A stretch of DNA of 64,000 nt from an uncultured Methylococcaceae bacterium (GTDB lineage Bacteria; Pseudomonadota; Gammaproteobacteria; Methylococcales; Methylomonadaceae), in the NCBI GenBank assembly GCA_903917345.1, contig CAIXAE010000010.1:82906-146905 (forward strand), read 5' to 3'. Shown one piece after another: positions 19,307 to 29,097 of the stretch (position 1 is the first letter of the stretch; the number at the start of each line of letters is the position of its first letter). Below the pieces are notes generated by a model. That model saw only the letters and a list, made by a program, of their open reading frames with translations, made no database searches and was not told the DNA's origin. The position numbers were made by a program, and so were the translations under genes.

Positions 19307-19706
19307 TCTTTAACAGCTCTAGTAAGTTTTCAGGAATTTCTTTGGGTCGTAAGGTTTTGGCGTCTAAACACGCAATGCGAACAGTGCTTTTGCATAGAAT
19401 GTCATCCCCTCGGGTAATGTTTTGTTCAAACGTAACGCTTACCTTTTTAGCCAGCACCACTTCGGCACTCACCAAAATTTGTTCATTAAACAAGGCTGGA
19501 CGAAGATAATCCACCTCTACAGATCTCACAGCAAAAATTATACCGTTTTTTGCAATTAAATCATCTTGCTCAAAACCCAAAGCTCTGAGCATCTCCGTTC
19601 TAGCACGCTCAAAAAACCTCAAATAATTAGCATAAAAAACCACACCACCCGCATCAGTATCTTCATAGTAAATACGAATTGGCCAATAAAACGTCTTAAG
19701 AGACAT
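19296..19706 (-). CDS. ybgC: Tol-Pal system acyl-CoA thioesterase YbgC
   Basis: A hot-dog fold thioesterase of 136 residues with the catalytic motif YYEDTDAGGVVFYANYLRFF (Asp at about residue 17). It hydrolyses short-chain or acyl-ACP-linked thioesters and is encoded with tolQRAB in most gammaproteobacteria. It starts 6 bases after ruvB. Confidence 0.95.
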   Translation of the reverse strand: MSLKTFYWPIRIYYEDTDAGGVVFYANYLRFFERARTEMLRALGFEQDDLIAKNGIIFAVRSVEVDYLRPALFNEQILVSAEVVLAKKVSVTFEQNITRGDDILCKSTVRIACLDAKTLRPKEIPENLLELLKNEY

Positions 19707-19712
19707 GCTTAA

Positions 19713-20747
19713 TCATTCAAAATAATCTTCAAAGTCACCCATTTGTTTGGGTGCTGGCAATCCAAAATGAAGGTAGGCATTTCGGGTAACTACGCGTCCG
19801 CGCGGCGTCCGCATGATAAAGCCTTGTTGCAATAAATACGGCTCCAGAACATCTTCAATAGTGCCCCGCTCCTCACTGATTGCCGCAGCCAACGTATCTA
19901 ACCCTACTGGACCACCATCAAAGTTTTCAATCATCGTTAACAGTAACTTTCGATCTAAGGCATCAAAACCATTATTATCCACTCTCAGCATATCCAAAGC
20001 CTGCATGGCGGCCGCCTCTGTAATAGTGCCATCACCTTTGACTTCTGCGTAATCTCGCACACGCCTTAACAATCTATTCGCAATTCTGGGGGTACCACGA
20101 GAGCGCCTAGCAATCTCATGCGCACCTTTTTGGTCCATTGCAATGCCCAAAACACTTGCAGAACGAGTCACGATACTCGCCAACTCATTAACGGTATAAA
20201 ACTCTAAGCGCTGCACGATACCAAAACGATCGCGTAATGGCGAAGTTAATAAACCCGCTCTTGTCGTAGCGCCAATTAATGTAAAAGGAGGTAAATCTAA
20301 TTTGATTGACCGAGCAGCGGGCCCTTCGCCAATCATAATATCTAACTGATAATCTTCCATCGCAGGATAGAGGATTTCTTCAACAGCAGGATTTAAACGA
20401 TGTATTTCATCAATAAATAATACGTCATGCGCTTCAAGATTAGTTAAAAGCGCCGCTAAATCACCTGCTTTATCCAATACCGGCCCAGAAGTTTGGCGAA
20501 TTTTAACACACATTTCGGCCGCAATGATATTAGCCAAGGTCGTTTTACCTAAGCCTGGCGGCCCAAAAATAAGTACATGATCCAACGCTTCTTGGCGCGC
20601 TGTTGCCGCTTGAATAAAAATTTCCATTTGGGCGCGCAATTCTTTTTGGCCCACATAATCAGCTAACCTTTTAGGTCGAATAGCCCGATCTTGGCGCTCT
20701 TCGTCAACATTACTGCGTGCAGTGATTAATCGGTCGCTTTCAATCAT
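19713..20747 (-). CDS. ruvB: Holliday junction branch migration ATPase RuvB
   Basis: A hexameric AAA+ motor that drives branch migration with RuvA. Walker A is GPPGLGKT (62-69), Walker B is [11 protein letters not shown], sensor 1 lies in LIGATTRAG, and the arginine finger region is SPLRDRFG. The C-terminal winged helix ends in [15 protein letters not shown]. It overlaps ruvA by four bases. Confidence 0.97.
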   Translation of the reverse strand: MIESDRLITARSNVDEERQDRAIRPKRLADYVGQKELRAQMEIFIQAATARQEALDHVLIFGPPGLGKTTLANIIAAEMCVKIRQTSGPVLDKAGDLAALLTNLEAHDVLFIDEIHRLNPAVEEILYPAMEDYQLDIMIGEGPAARSIKLDLPPFTLIGATTRAGLLTSPLRDRFGIVQRLEFYTVNELASIVTRSASVLGIAMDQKGAHEIARRSRGTPRIANRLLRRVRDYAEVKGDGTITEAAAMQALDMLRVDNNGFDALDRKLLLTMIENFDGGPVGLDTLAAAISEERGTIEDVLEPYLLQQGFIMRTPRGRVVTRNAYLHFGLPAPKQMGDFEDYFE

Positions 20748-21352
20748 CTAACAGTACCTTGCAAGGCCAATCGAATAATGTCTTCACAGGTTTTATCTTC
20801 TGCGCTAATGTTTTGTACCATTTTGCCGGCATCCAAAGGTTTATAGCCTAAAGAACATAAGGCGCTGATCGCTTCTTGTTTTGGATTAGCGACCGCCGTT
20901 GATCGACCTCCGGCTTCCTGAGTAAAGTTCGCCGCCGATGATTCACTTAATTCAGGTAATCGATCCCGCATTTCAATCACTAAACGATCTGCAGTTTTTT
21001 TACCGACACCCGGTAAACGCACTAAGGCTTGTGTGTCATTATCATGAATACAGCGATGAAATTCTTCCGCACTCTGTCCAGACAAAATGGTTAAAGCCAA
21101 CTTAGGGCCTACACCATTCACTTTAATTAATGTTCTAAACAAACTTCGTTCAGCTTCGGCAGAAAAGCCAAACAAAATGTGAGCATCCTCTCTCACCACC
21201 AAATGGGTGTGTAACTTAATTTCTTGATTCAAAGCCGGAAGATCATAAAACGTGGTCATAGGCGCTTCAACCTCATAACCGACTCCATTAACGTCTAACA
21301 CCAAAAAAGGCGGCGCTTTATGCACTAATTTACCGCGTAAAAACCCGATCAT
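20744..21352 (-). CDS. ruvA: Holliday junction DNA-binding protein RuvA
   Basis: RuvA binds the four-way junction and loads RuvB. The N-terminal OB fold ([17 protein letters not shown]) is followed by two helix-hairpin-helix motifs ([16 protein letters not shown] and [16 protein letters not shown]). The RuvB-binding domain III is at the C-terminus ([18 protein letters not shown]). The length, 202, is normal. Confidence 0.97.
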   Translation of the reverse strand: MIGFLRGKLVHKAPPFLVLDVNGVGYEVEAPMTTFYDLPALNQEIKLHTHLVVREDAHILFGFSAEAERSLFRTLIKVNGVGPKLALTILSGQSAEEFHRCIHDNDTQALVRLPGVGKKTADRLVIEMRDRLPELSESSAANFTQEAGGRSTAVANPKQEAISALCSLGYKPLDAGKMVQNISAEDKTCEDIIRLALQGTVR

Positions 21353-21849
21353 CTCGTCATTCCTTGTTTGGCTAACATAGTTGCGGTTTGCTGATAATTA
21401 CCATGACAAATAGCGATAGCCAAGGCATCACTGGCATCTAAAGATAATTCACCTTGTACATTTAACAATATTTTTACCATATGTTGTACTTGAGTTTTAT
21501 CAGCGGCCCCTTTTCCGACCACCGCCTGCTTGACTTGGCGAGCCGCATATTCATAAACAGGAATCGATTGAGTTTGCACGGCACAAATTGCCGCGCCACG
21601 CGCTTGGCCTAATTTTAAAGCCGAATCCGCATTTTTATGCATAAAGACCTGCTCAATCGCCATTTGTTCCGGCTGATAGTTATCCATAATTTCTATGAGC
21701 CCATCAAATATCTGCTTAAGTCGATCAGGAAAGTAATCCCCTTTAATTTTTATACTGCCACTGGCTATATAGCGATAGCCTCTAGATGTGTTTTCAATAA
21801 TGCCATAACCCGTTAATCTTGAACCTGGATCTATCCCTAAAATTCTCAT
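21349..21849 (-). CDS. ruvC: Holliday junction resolvase RuvC
   Basis: RuvC cleaves the junction at symmetrical sites. The first catalytic Asp is in MRILGIDPGS (Asp7), a Glu in MAIEQVFMHKN, and further acidic residues in DASDALAIAICH. The start is the ATG at 21849; the TTG immediately before it also reads in frame but is a weaker choice. The gene is 18 bases after serB. Confidence 0.96.
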   Translation of the reverse strand: MRILGIDPGSRLTGYGIIENTSRGYRYIASGSIKIKGDYFPDRLKQIFDGLIEIMDNYQPEQMAIEQVFMHKNADSALKLGQARGAAICAVQTQSIPVYEYAARQVKQAVVGKGAADKTQVQHMVKILLNVQGELSLDASDALAIAICHGNYQQTATMLAKQGMTR

Positions 21850-21867
21850 CAAGTCTCTGTGTTTGAA

Positions 21868-22506
21868 TTATAAAATATGTTCTAAAACAAACAATAATGA
21901 CGGATCTGTACTATAAAAATCTGCATTTTCTCGCACAATATCTCTATCAGCCACGCCACCAAAACCAATCACATAAGCACCGGCCTGTTTCGCCTCTAAA
22001 TCTGTTTTACCGTCACCAATCATCACCAGCGGTGCCGTTGTTTTTAATCCAGCGACTACAATCGCCTTACCACCGGTTTTGGCCAAGGGAGACGTTTGGT
22101 CAAAACCTGCATAAGCGCCTGCGGCATCAAAATAAACATCAACCGCATGCACATGATCTTCGGGTATACCTAAGTACGTTGCAAAAGGCAAAATAGCCTG
22201 CCTTAAACCCCCGCTGATAATGTGTACCGTTTTACCTTGCGCTAACAAAGTGCTAAATACCTCTTTAACACCCGCCACTATTTCAGCAATATATAAATCA
22301 GCCACCCAGTCGATACTGGCTTTATCCGGTTTAATTAATGATAAACGTCGGTCGTAAACAGCCTCTAAAGAAAACTCACCATTCATGGCCGCATCCGTTA
22401 ATTTGGCTATCTCAGCACCCATGCCGACTCTGCTCGCTAACTCATCAATCCCTTCTATTTTGCTTAAAGTGCTATCACAATCAAAGCAAATAACATCAAA
22501 ACTCAT
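21868..22506 (-). CDS. serB: Phosphoserine phosphatase-like HAD-IB phosphatase
   Basis: A 212-residue cytosolic HAD phosphatase. Motif I is FDCDSTL (nucleophile Asp9, general acid Asp11) followed by EGIDELA, as in phosphoserine phosphatases. Motif II is IISGGL and motif IV is MIGDGKTDLEAK. The probable reaction is O-phosphoserine to serine, the last step of serine synthesis. It lacks the N-terminal ACT-like domain of E. coli SerB, as in the short form of the family. It heads the ruvCAB block, divergent from the TlpA-like gene. Confidence 0.85.
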   Translation of the reverse strand: MSFDVICFDCDSTLSKIEGIDELASRVGMGAEIAKLTDAAMNGEFSLEAVYDRRLSLIKPDKASIDWVADLYIAEIVAGVKEVFSTLLAQGKTVHIISGGLRQAILPFATYLGIPEDHVHAVDVYFDAAGAYAGFDQTSPLAKTGGKAIVVAGLKTTAPLVMIGDGKTDLEAKQAGAYVIGFGGVADRDIVRENADFYSTDPSLLFVLEHIL

Positions 22507-22557
22507 AACTTCCCGAAAAACAACGTTTAATTAAAGCGTGCAGTTTACCAGCTTTGC

Positions 22558-22563
22558 TATAAT
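22558..22563 (+). promoter_or_regulatory. Extended -10 promoter element for the TlpA-hemJ unit
   Basis: TGCTATAAT is a perfect -10 hexamer with the TGn extension, and no good -35 is visible. The expected transcription start (about 22570) lies only 8 bases before the ATG at 22578 and 20 before the in-frame ATG at 22590. Neither has a ribosome-binding site, so the message may be nearly leaderless. Confidence 0.45.
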
Positions 22564-22577
22564 CTCGGTATTACCCA

Positions 22578-23141
22578 ATGGCTACAACTATGCAAAAATT
22601 GACCCCATTATTCAAGCCTTTCGTTAAAAATAGCGGATTTAGCCTACAAAATGCTTTATTGGCGACCGTATTAATTCCCTTAATTATCGCCGTTAGCATT
22701 AATATCTATCAAAACTACTCACCCCGATTAGCACCTGACGTTACTTTTTCTACGCTAACCGGTGAAAAAATTGCCTTAAAGGCACTCCACGGCAAACCGG
22801 TATTAGTCACTTTTTGGGCATCAGATTGTCCCGAATGCCTTAAAGAAATACCTATCTTTACAGAGCTTTATGAAAACTATCACAGTAAAGGTTTAGAGAT
22901 TATTGCGGTAGCCATGCCCTATGACCCACCTAATCATGTTATTGCCCTCAATCAAGAAAAACACATCCCTTACCCGATTGCCCTAGATTTAGATACCGAA
23001 GTCGTACATGCTTTTGATAATGTACAAGTCACCCCGACAACTTTTTTAATTAACCCTCAAGGTATTATTGATTTGAAAATAATCGGTAAAATTGATTTTA
23101 ACGCACTAAAAACGCATATCGAAACTTATATAAAAGGATAA
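22578..23141 (+). CDS. TlpA-like membrane-anchored thiol-disulfide oxidoreductase
   Basis: A 187-residue protein with an N-terminal membrane anchor (about residues 26-44) and a periplasmic thioredoxin-fold domain. The redox motif is WASDCPEC (Cys84, Cys87) and the cis-proline loop is VTPTTFLI. TlpA-like proteins reduce apocytochromes c or copper sites of oxidases. It lies 3 bases upstream of hemJ. A start at the fifth codon (22590) is also possible. Confidence 0.88.
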   Translation: MATTMQKLTPLFKPFVKNSGFSLQNALLATVLIPLIIAVSINIYQNYSPRLAPDVTFSTLTGEKIALKALHGKPVLVTFWASDCPECLKEIPIFTELYENYHSKGLEIIAVAMPYDPPNHVIALNQEKHIPYPIALDLDTEVVHAFDNVQVTPTTFLINPQGIIDLKIIGKIDFNALKTHIETYIKG

Positions 23142-23144
23142 CTC

Positions 23145-23570
23145 ATGCTTTGGCTTAAGGCGCTACACCTCATATTTATGGTCACTTGGTTTGCGGGTTT
23201 ATTTTATCTACCTCGACTGTTTGTTTATCATGCCATGAGCTCAGATGAAATCAGCAATGAGCGCTTTAAAATCATGGAACGTAAACTTTACTACGGCATT
23301 ATGACGCCAGGGATGATCATCACCTTTATCTTTGGAATTTGGATGTTAACTGATTATGCATGGGCTATTTATGGTCAAAGTGGCTGGTTACATATAAAGC
23401 TCAGCCTACTCTTCATCATGGTTATTTATCATATTTTTTGTGGCCTATGGCTAGTAGCCTTTAAACATGATCGCAATCAACACAGTCATGTGTATTACCG
23501 CTGGATGAATGAAGTACCGGTATTGTTTTTAGTCGGTATTATTATTTTGGCGGTGGTTAAACCTTTTTAA
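23145..23570 (+). CDS. hemJ: Protoporphyrinogen IX oxidase HemJ
   Basis: A 141-residue inner-membrane protein with four hydrophobic helices. It begins MLWLKALHLIFMVTWFAGLF, with the conserved His8 that serves as heme ligand, and has the NERFKIMERKLYYGIMTPGM segment typical of HemJ (UPF0093). HemJ oxidises protoporphyrinogen to protoporphyrin in heme synthesis, replacing HemG/HemY. AAGGATAACTC before the ATG is a strong ribosome-binding site. Confidence 0.93.
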   Translation: MLWLKALHLIFMVTWFAGLFYLPRLFVYHAMSSDEISNERFKIMERKLYYGIMTPGMIITFIFGIWMLTDYAWAIYGQSGWLHIKLSLLFIMVIYHIFCGLWLVAFKHDRNQHSHVYYRWMNEVPVLFLVGIIILAVVKPF

Positions 23571-23643
23571 CCTTAATGTAATAATGGCACACTAACTGCT
23601 TGCCACTTTTGATACATTATTTAATCATTGAGTACCTGTATTT

Positions 23644-24753
23644 ATGCGTATTTTTACCGTTTTACTGACCAGCCTAACGCTACTATTCAGCACTGTAAGC
23701 TTTGCAAAACCCACTCACACGGTAAAAGCCCCCTACTCGTTAACCAAACAACTCACGATCATTACCCTAGGCGAAGGTCAAATACACGATTCCTTTCGCC
23801 TGCCGGCCCGCATAGAACTTGATCAACAGCATGTAGCCCGAATAGGCGCTACTGTCACAGGACGCATCATCCAAACAGAAACCGTATTGGGCCAAGAAGT
23901 CGCTAAAGGCGAACAACTCGCCACGCTTAATAGCAATGAACTAGCTGAAGCGCAGTCCATGTATTTAAAAAACGCCTCTCAAACGCATTTAAGACAATTG
24001 GCTGTTAATAGAGCAGAACGCTTACTTGATAATGGCGTTATTGCTACCGCTAACTTACAAGAACGCTTGGCCGCCCTAGAAGAATCCCAAGTTAATTTGC
24101 ATACAGCAGAAGACCACCTGCGTGCCTTGGGCATGAACAATAAAGATCTGAGCCAATTATCAAAAGCCAAAATCATACATTCCATTTTACCCATCACCTC
24201 CAGCATACAAGGCACCATTGTGGAGCGTAAAGTGACAGTTGGCCAAGTTGTGCAACCGGCAGATGCGTTATTTACCGTAGCCGATTTATCACATGTATGG
24301 ATCGTAGCAGAGCTTCCAGAACAACAAGCCAGTTGGGCCCATAAAGGTGATGCCGCTGAAATCAACATCCCTGCATTACCCGAAGCCCACTTAACAGGCA
24401 CACTTAACTATGTTGCAGATATGGTGGATGCCAGCACGCGCACTGTTACAGTGCGCATAGAGTTACCCAACCCCCATCGGGATTTAAAACCGAACATGTT
24501 GGCGAGCCTACTCATTAAAAAGCAAGGCACGCAAGAACTCATCTTACCGGATACGGCTGTCATCCGAATTAATGACAAAGACCATGTGTTTAAAGAAATT
24601 AACGCTGATGAATTTGAGCTGATTCCTGTGGAGTTAGGCCCTCGCCATGACAATGTGCGTCCCATCATCAGTGGCTTACACCAAGGTGACAAAATAGTCA
24701 CCGAGGGGAGCTTTCATTTAAACAGTGAGCTACAAAATAAGAAAACGGATTAA
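23644..24753 (+). CDS. RND efflux periplasmic adaptor (CzcB/CusB-like)
   Basis: A membrane-fusion protein of 369 residues: signal peptide (cleavage near SFA|KP), a lipoyl/barrel-sandwich half (RIGATVTGRIIQTETVLGQEVAKG), a coiled-coil hairpin (about 100-165), the second lipoyl half, and a beta-barrel (VWIVAELPEQ). It connects an inner-membrane RND pump to an outer-membrane channel. It lacks the extra His/Met-rich metal domains of CzcB or CusF fusions. The pump gene follows after 3 bases. Confidence 0.9.
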   Translation: MRIFTVLLTSLTLLFSTVSFAKPTHTVKAPYSLTKQLTIITLGEGQIHDSFRLPARIELDQQHVARIGATVTGRIIQTETVLGQEVAKGEQLATLNSNELAEAQSMYLKNASQTHLRQLAVNRAERLLDNGVIATANLQERLAALEESQVNLHTAEDHLRALGMNNKDLSQLSKAKIIHSILPITSSIQGTIVERKVTVGQVVQPADALFTVADLSHVWIVAELPEQQASWAHKGDAAEINIPALPEAHLTGTLNYVADMVDASTRTVTVRIELPNPHRDLKPNMLASLLIKKQGTQELILPDTAVIRINDKDHVFKEINADEFELIPVELGPRHDNVRPIISGLHQGDKIVTEGSFHLNSELQNKKTD

Positions 24754-24756
24754 GCC

Positions 24757-27700
24757 ATGTTTGAAGCACTGATTAGAAATAGTTTAAATAGTCGTATTCT
24801 GGTGTTAGCGCTCGCCGTCTGTATGATTGTTTTTGGCATTTTTGCCTTCAAAAACTTATCGGTTGATGCTTTTCCTGATGTTACCAATGTCCAAGTTCAA
24901 ATTGCCACCGAATCTCGGGGACGCTCACCCGAAGAAGTAGAACGTTTTATTACGGCGCCCTTGGAAATCGCCATGACCGGTTTGCCTAACTTAACCGAAA
25001 TGCGCTCACTCAATAAAAACGGTCTGTCTTTAATCACTTTAGTGTTTACCGATGAAACGGATGTTTACTTTGCTAGACAGTTAGTGATGGAACGCCTTAT
25101 AGAAGTGAGTCATAGGATGCCTGATGGCATTAATCCCATTTTAGGCCCCGTATCCACAGGATTAGGTGAAGTTTATCAATACACATTAGAGCGTAGCGAT
25201 GATGGTAATCGCGCCCTCAGTACAGATGAACTCATGCGGCGCCGAGAAATTCAAGATTGGGTTTTACGTCCGCTATTAAGAAGTATTGCTGGGGTTGCAG
25301 AAATTAACTCACAGGGCGGCTATAACAAGCAGTATCAAATACTCATAAATCCTGACCGATTATTTCATTACCAAATCACCAGTGAAGACGTATTAAATGC
25401 ACTTACTCGCAACAACGCAAACAGTGGTGGTGGCGTCTTACCGCATTATGCAGAACAATATTTAATTAGGGGTGTCGGCTTAATTCGGGATATTAAAGAT
25501 ATTGGCAATATTGTTCTAAAAGAAGAAAACGCCACCCCTATTCACATGCATGACGTTGCCGAAGTCAAAATTGGCTATGAAGAACGCGTGGGCGCTGTTA
25601 TTAAAAATGGCTACACAGAGTCAGTCGGTGGCGTCGTAATGATGTTACGAGGTGGCAATGCGAAAGATGTAGTTACGCGTATTAAAGCCAGAGTTGACGA
25701 AATCAACAACAATAATATGTTGCCAGAAGATTTAAAAATCATACCTTACTACGACCGCAGTGAATTAGTCGATGCCGCATTAGGCACGGTAACTCACGTT
25801 CTTTTAGAAGGTATCGCCCTGGTTATTATTACCCTCGTATTATTTTTAGGGGATGTTCGTTCCAGTCTTATTGTGGTTTGCACGCTCATTGTGACGCCAT
25901 TAATGACGTTTATCGTCATGAATCAACTCGGCATTTCAGCTAATTTAATGTCATTAGGCGGTTTAGCCATCGCGATAGGACTAATTGTGGATGGTTCGGT
26001 CGTGGTGGTTGAGAATGCTTTCAGTGTATTAACCCTCCGTAAAGGCAAATCCACCAGTCGTGTTAACGTGGTTTTGGCTGCCGCCCAAGAAGTAGCGACG
26101 CCCGTCATTTTTGGGGTCATCATCATTGTTTTAGTTTTTCTACCCCTGATGACCTTAAACGGCATGGAAGGCAAAATGTTTGCCCCTCTCGCTTATACCA
26201 TCGCTATTGCACTACTGATTTCACTCATCTTATCACTCACCTTAACCCCCGTATTATGTTCCTATTTATTACAAGGCCAATCTTCGGGTGAGCATGACAC
26301 CCGTATTGTTGCCTTCCTAAAAAAGCCCTATCTGAAACTGCTCAATTTGGCTTTATTAAAAAGCAAGCATGTCGTTCTAGTTGCCAGCTTATTATTCTCA
26401 AGCGCGCTCCTATTACTGCCTTATCTAGGCAGTACCTTTATCCCAGAAATGAAAGAAGGCTCTATTGTGCCCGCCATTAATCGAGTACCTAATATTTCAT
26501 TACAAGAAGGCATAAAAATGGAGATGGAAGCTATGCGCCTTATTATGACCATTCCCGGGGTTAGCCTAGCGGTCACCAATATTGGTCGAGGCGAAAGTCC
26601 TGCAGATTCACAAAGCCAAAATGAGTCCACCCCCATTATTAGTTTAAAGCCAAGAAATGAATGGCCAGAAGGCTGGACACAAGACCAAATTGCCGATGAA
26701 ATTAGAGATAAATTAAGCACCCATCTGCCGGGCATTCAAATAGTGATGGCGCAACCGATCTCAGATCGAGTTGACGAGATGCTGACCGGCGTGCGTTCTG
26801 ATTTAGCCATTAAAGTATTTGGCGACGACTTAGAAACCCTTAAAGCAACGGCCAATGAAATTGCCCACATCGCAAACTCTATTCAAGGCGCCCAAGATAT
26901 TCGGGTAGAACGACTCACCGGCCAACAATACTTATCCATTAATGTTAATCGCCAAGCCACTGCCAGACACGGCATTAATGCCGCAGAGATTCATGATGTA
27001 ATTGAAACAGCCATCGGAGGAAAAATAGCCACGGATATTTATGAAGGCGAACGCCGATTTTCTGCCTCAGTACGTCTCCCAGAAAACTTTCGTAATAGCA
27101 TAGAAGCGATTGATGCCATTTTACTCACCTCTGCCAATGGCGCCCGCGTTCCCTTGGGTGATCTTGCCGACATTAGTTTAAATGATGGCCCTTCACAAAT
27201 TAGTCGTGAAATGGGCAAGCGTCGTATCGTAGTGGGTATTAATGTGCGAGATAGAGACCTAGGTGGTTTTGTAGCAGAGCTCCAAAAAGCCGTAGCTAAG
27301 GACGTTAAATTACCCGCGTCCTATTATTTAGAATGGGGTGGACAATTTCAAAATATGGAACGTGCAATAGCCCATCTAAAAATCATTATTCCGATTACGA
27401 TTGCCGGCATTTTCTTCTTATTATTTTTATTATTTAACTCTTTACGTTTTGCGAGTTTAATTATATTGGTGTTACCTTTTGCCTCCATCGGCGGTGTCTT
27501 TGCATTGTTTATCAGCGGTGAATACCTTTCTGTGCCGGCATCTGTAGGCTTTATTGCCTTATGGGGCATTGCCGTCTTAAATGGCGTAGTTTTGGTGTCT
27601 TATATCAGAAACCTTAGAATCAGTGGCCTTAGCCAAGAACAAGCCATCCGCCAAGGATGCGCACAACGTTTTAGACCGGTCATGATGACAGCAACCGTGG

Positions 27701-27858
27701 CATTATTAGGCTTAATACCCTTTTTATTTGCTACGGGGCCCGGTTCAGAAGTTCAACGGCCTTTAGCCATTGTTGTGATAGGTGGGTTAATTACATCAAC
27801 GTTATTAACCTTAGTGATGATACCCGCGATTTACCATTGGTTTGAAGAAGAGCTATAA
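24757..27858 (+). CDS. Heavy-metal-type RND efflux pump (CzcA/CusA family)
   Basis: A 1033-residue inner-membrane proton antiporter with 12 helices and two large periplasmic loops. The opening (VDAFPDVTNVQVQIATESRG, SPEEVERFITAPLE) is that of the heavy-metal efflux branch. The helix-4 proton-relay motif is AIGLIVDGSVVVVEN, intermediate between the CzcA type (DFGxxxDGA) and the CusA type (AIGxxVDA). The metal is therefore undecided, and a non-metal substrate cannot be excluded. No outer-membrane TolC/CzcC homologue is encoded nearby. A strong terminator follows. Confidence 0.92.
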   Translation: MFEALIRNSLNSRILVLALAVCMIVFGIFAFKNLSVDAFPDVTNVQVQIATESRGRSPEEVERFITAPLEIAMTGLPNLTEMRSLNKNGLSLITLVFTDETDVYFARQLVMERLIEVSHRMPDGINPILGPVSTGLGEVYQYTLERSDDGNRALSTDELMRRREIQDWVLRPLLRSIAGVAEINSQGGYNKQYQILINPDRLFHYQITSEDVLNALTRNNANSGGGVLPHYAEQYLIRGVGLIRDIKDIGNIVLKEENATPIHMHDVAEVKIGYEERVGAVIKNGYTESVGGVVMMLRGGNAKDVVTRIKARVDEINNNNMLPEDLKIIPYYDRSELVDAALGTVTHVLLEGIALVIITLVLFLGDVRSSLIVVCTLIVTPLMTFIVMNQLGISANLMSLGGLAIAIGLIVDGSVVVVENAFSVLTLRKGKSTSRVNVVLAAAQEVATPVIFGVIIIVLVFLPLMTLNGMEGKMFAPLAYTIAIALLISLILSLTLTPVLCSYLLQGQSSGEHDTRIVAFLKKPYLKLLNLALLKSKHVVLVASLLFSSALLLLPYLGSTFIPEMKEGSIVPAINRVPNISLQEGIKMEMEAMRLIMTIPGVSLAVTNIGRGESPADSQSQNESTPIISLKPRNEWPEGWTQDQIADEIRDKLSTHLPGIQIVMAQPISDRVDEMLTGVRSDLAIKVFGDDLETLKATANEIAHIANSIQGAQDIRVERLTGQQYLSINVNRQATARHGINAAEIHDVIETAIGGKIATDIYEGERRFSASVRLPENFRNSIEAIDAILLTSANGARVPLGDLADISLNDGPSQISREMGKRRIVVGINVRDRDLGGFVAELQKAVAKDVKLPASYYLEWGGQFQNMERAIAHLKIIIPITIAGIFFLLFLLFNSLRFASLIILVLPFASIGGVFALFISGEYLSVPASVGFIALWGIAVLNGVVLVSYIRNLRISGLSQEQAIRQGCAQRFRPVMMTATVALLGLIPFLFATGPGSEVQRPLAIVVIGGLITSTLLTLVMIPAIYHWFEEEL

Positions 27859-27902
27859 CAATAAATCGCTAATGGGTGGTGAAAGCCTTGACAATAAAAG
27901 AG

Positions 27903-27930
27903 TAAGCTAGGTATTTTACTTAGCTTATTT
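27903..27930 (+). terminator. Terminator after the RND pump operon
   Basis: TAAGCTAGGTA and its complement form an 11-bp stem (one G-U pair) with a 3-nt loop at 27903-27927, followed by TTT then AATAATG. It lies 45 bases past the pump stop and before murI, and the T-run is short. Confidence 0.55.
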
Positions 27931-27960
27931 AATAATGTGTAAGGACTGCCCACTAACACC

Positions 27961-28803
27961 ATGGCCCATCCGTCCTCCCTTATTCGAACCATCGGAATTT
28001 TCGACTCTGGCGTTGGTGGCTTGTCAGTTCTTAAAGCTATCAGAAAAAAACACCCCAGCATTAATTTCATCTACATCGCAGATTCGGGGTACGCCCCCTA
28101 TGGCAGTCGGTCAGCAGAATTCATTGAAAGCCGAGCCTCTCATATTGCCCATTCTCTGATTGACGCAGGCGCAGAAGTTATCGTTATCGCCTGCAACACC
28201 GCCACGGCAATAGCGGTTGCAAAGTTGCGCGCAACACTGACTGTCCCGATTATCGCGTTGGAACCCGCCATAAAACCCGCAGTCGCACTCACAAAAACCA
28301 AAGTCATTGGTGTTCTGGCCACTGAAAGAACGATAGAAAGTCAAACAGTAGCAAGACTATGCGCGGAATTTGGTCATGGCGTAAATATCTTATTACAACC
28401 CTGTCCGGGTTTGGTAGAATGGGTCGAGCGCGGTGAACTCTCCTCCGATGGAACCTATGAGTACCTCAGAAAACTTATTTGCCCATTGCTTGCCCAACAT
28501 GCCGACACCCTCGTCCTTGGCTGTACACATTATGTGTTTTTAAAATCCGCTATTCAGCAAATCGCCGGCCCCGACGTCCATATCATAGAGTCATCAGCAG
28601 CGGTTGCTCGCCAAACGATGCGCTATCTTAATATTAACAAGGCTAACAGCCTAAACGAACCGACAGGTCATGAAGTATTTATGACCACGGGATCTCCAGA
28701 ACATGCCCAGACCCTGTTTTCGCAACTATGGGGAAGTCCGGTTAAGGTTTTGGCTCTTGATAACCCAGTAGCACCTTCTCACCTTATCATTGATAGATAT
28801 TAG
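27961..28803 (+). CDS. murI: Glutamate racemase MurI
   Basis: MurI converts L- to D-glutamate for peptidoglycan. The glycine-rich start IGIFDSGVGGLSVL is canonical. The two catalytic cysteines are Cys78 (IACNTATA) and Cys188 (LGCTHY). The 280 residues are normal. The nearest ribosome-binding site (AAGGA) is rather far from the ATG, but no better start exists before the conserved domain. Confidence 0.95.
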   Translation: MAHPSSLIRTIGIFDSGVGGLSVLKAIRKKHPSINFIYIADSGYAPYGSRSAEFIESRASHIAHSLIDAGAEVIVIACNTATAIAVAKLRATLTVPIIALEPAIKPAVALTKTKVIGVLATERTIESQTVARLCAEFGHGVNILLQPCPGLVEWVERGELSSDGTYEYLRKLICPLLAQHADTLVLGCTHYVFLKSAIQQIAGPDVHIIESSAAVARQTMRYLNINKANSLNEPTGHEVFMTTGSPEHAQTLFSQLWGSPVKVLALDNPVAPSHLIIDRY

Positions 28804-28860
28804 AAGGTTATAGCAAAACCATGATAGCATTGATATCAATCGTTTTCTTGGAGATAAATC

Positions 28861-29097
28861 ATGCCTAGTCTAGTCGTTAGAAATCTTGACGAATCTATCC
28901 TTATTGCACTTAAAGAAAGAGCTGTTGCGCATCAACGGTCAACAGAAGCGGAACACAGAGCGATTTTGGCAGAGGTATTAAGCAAACCTAAGCGTAAATC
29001 TTTTGCTGAAGCCTTATCAAGCATTCCTGATGTTGGGAATGATGAGGATTTTGTCAGAATACAAGACGACACCCCTGCAAGCCATGTATTTAATTGA
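28861..29097 (+). CDS. FitA/VapB-type antitoxin (ribbon-helix-helix)
   Basis: A 78-residue protein opening MPSLVVRNLDESILIALKER, the FitA/Arc-like ribbon-helix-helix pattern. It is followed by HQRSTEAEHRAILAEVL and an acidic tail expected to block the partner toxin. Such antitoxins bind an inverted repeat in their own promoter. GGAG sits 7 bases upstream of the ATG. The end overlaps the toxin gene by 14 bases, so the two are co-translated. Confidence 0.9.
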   Translation: MPSLVVRNLDESILIALKERAVAHQRSTEAEHRAILAEVLSKPKRKSFAEALSSIPDVGNDEDFVRIQDDTPASHVFN

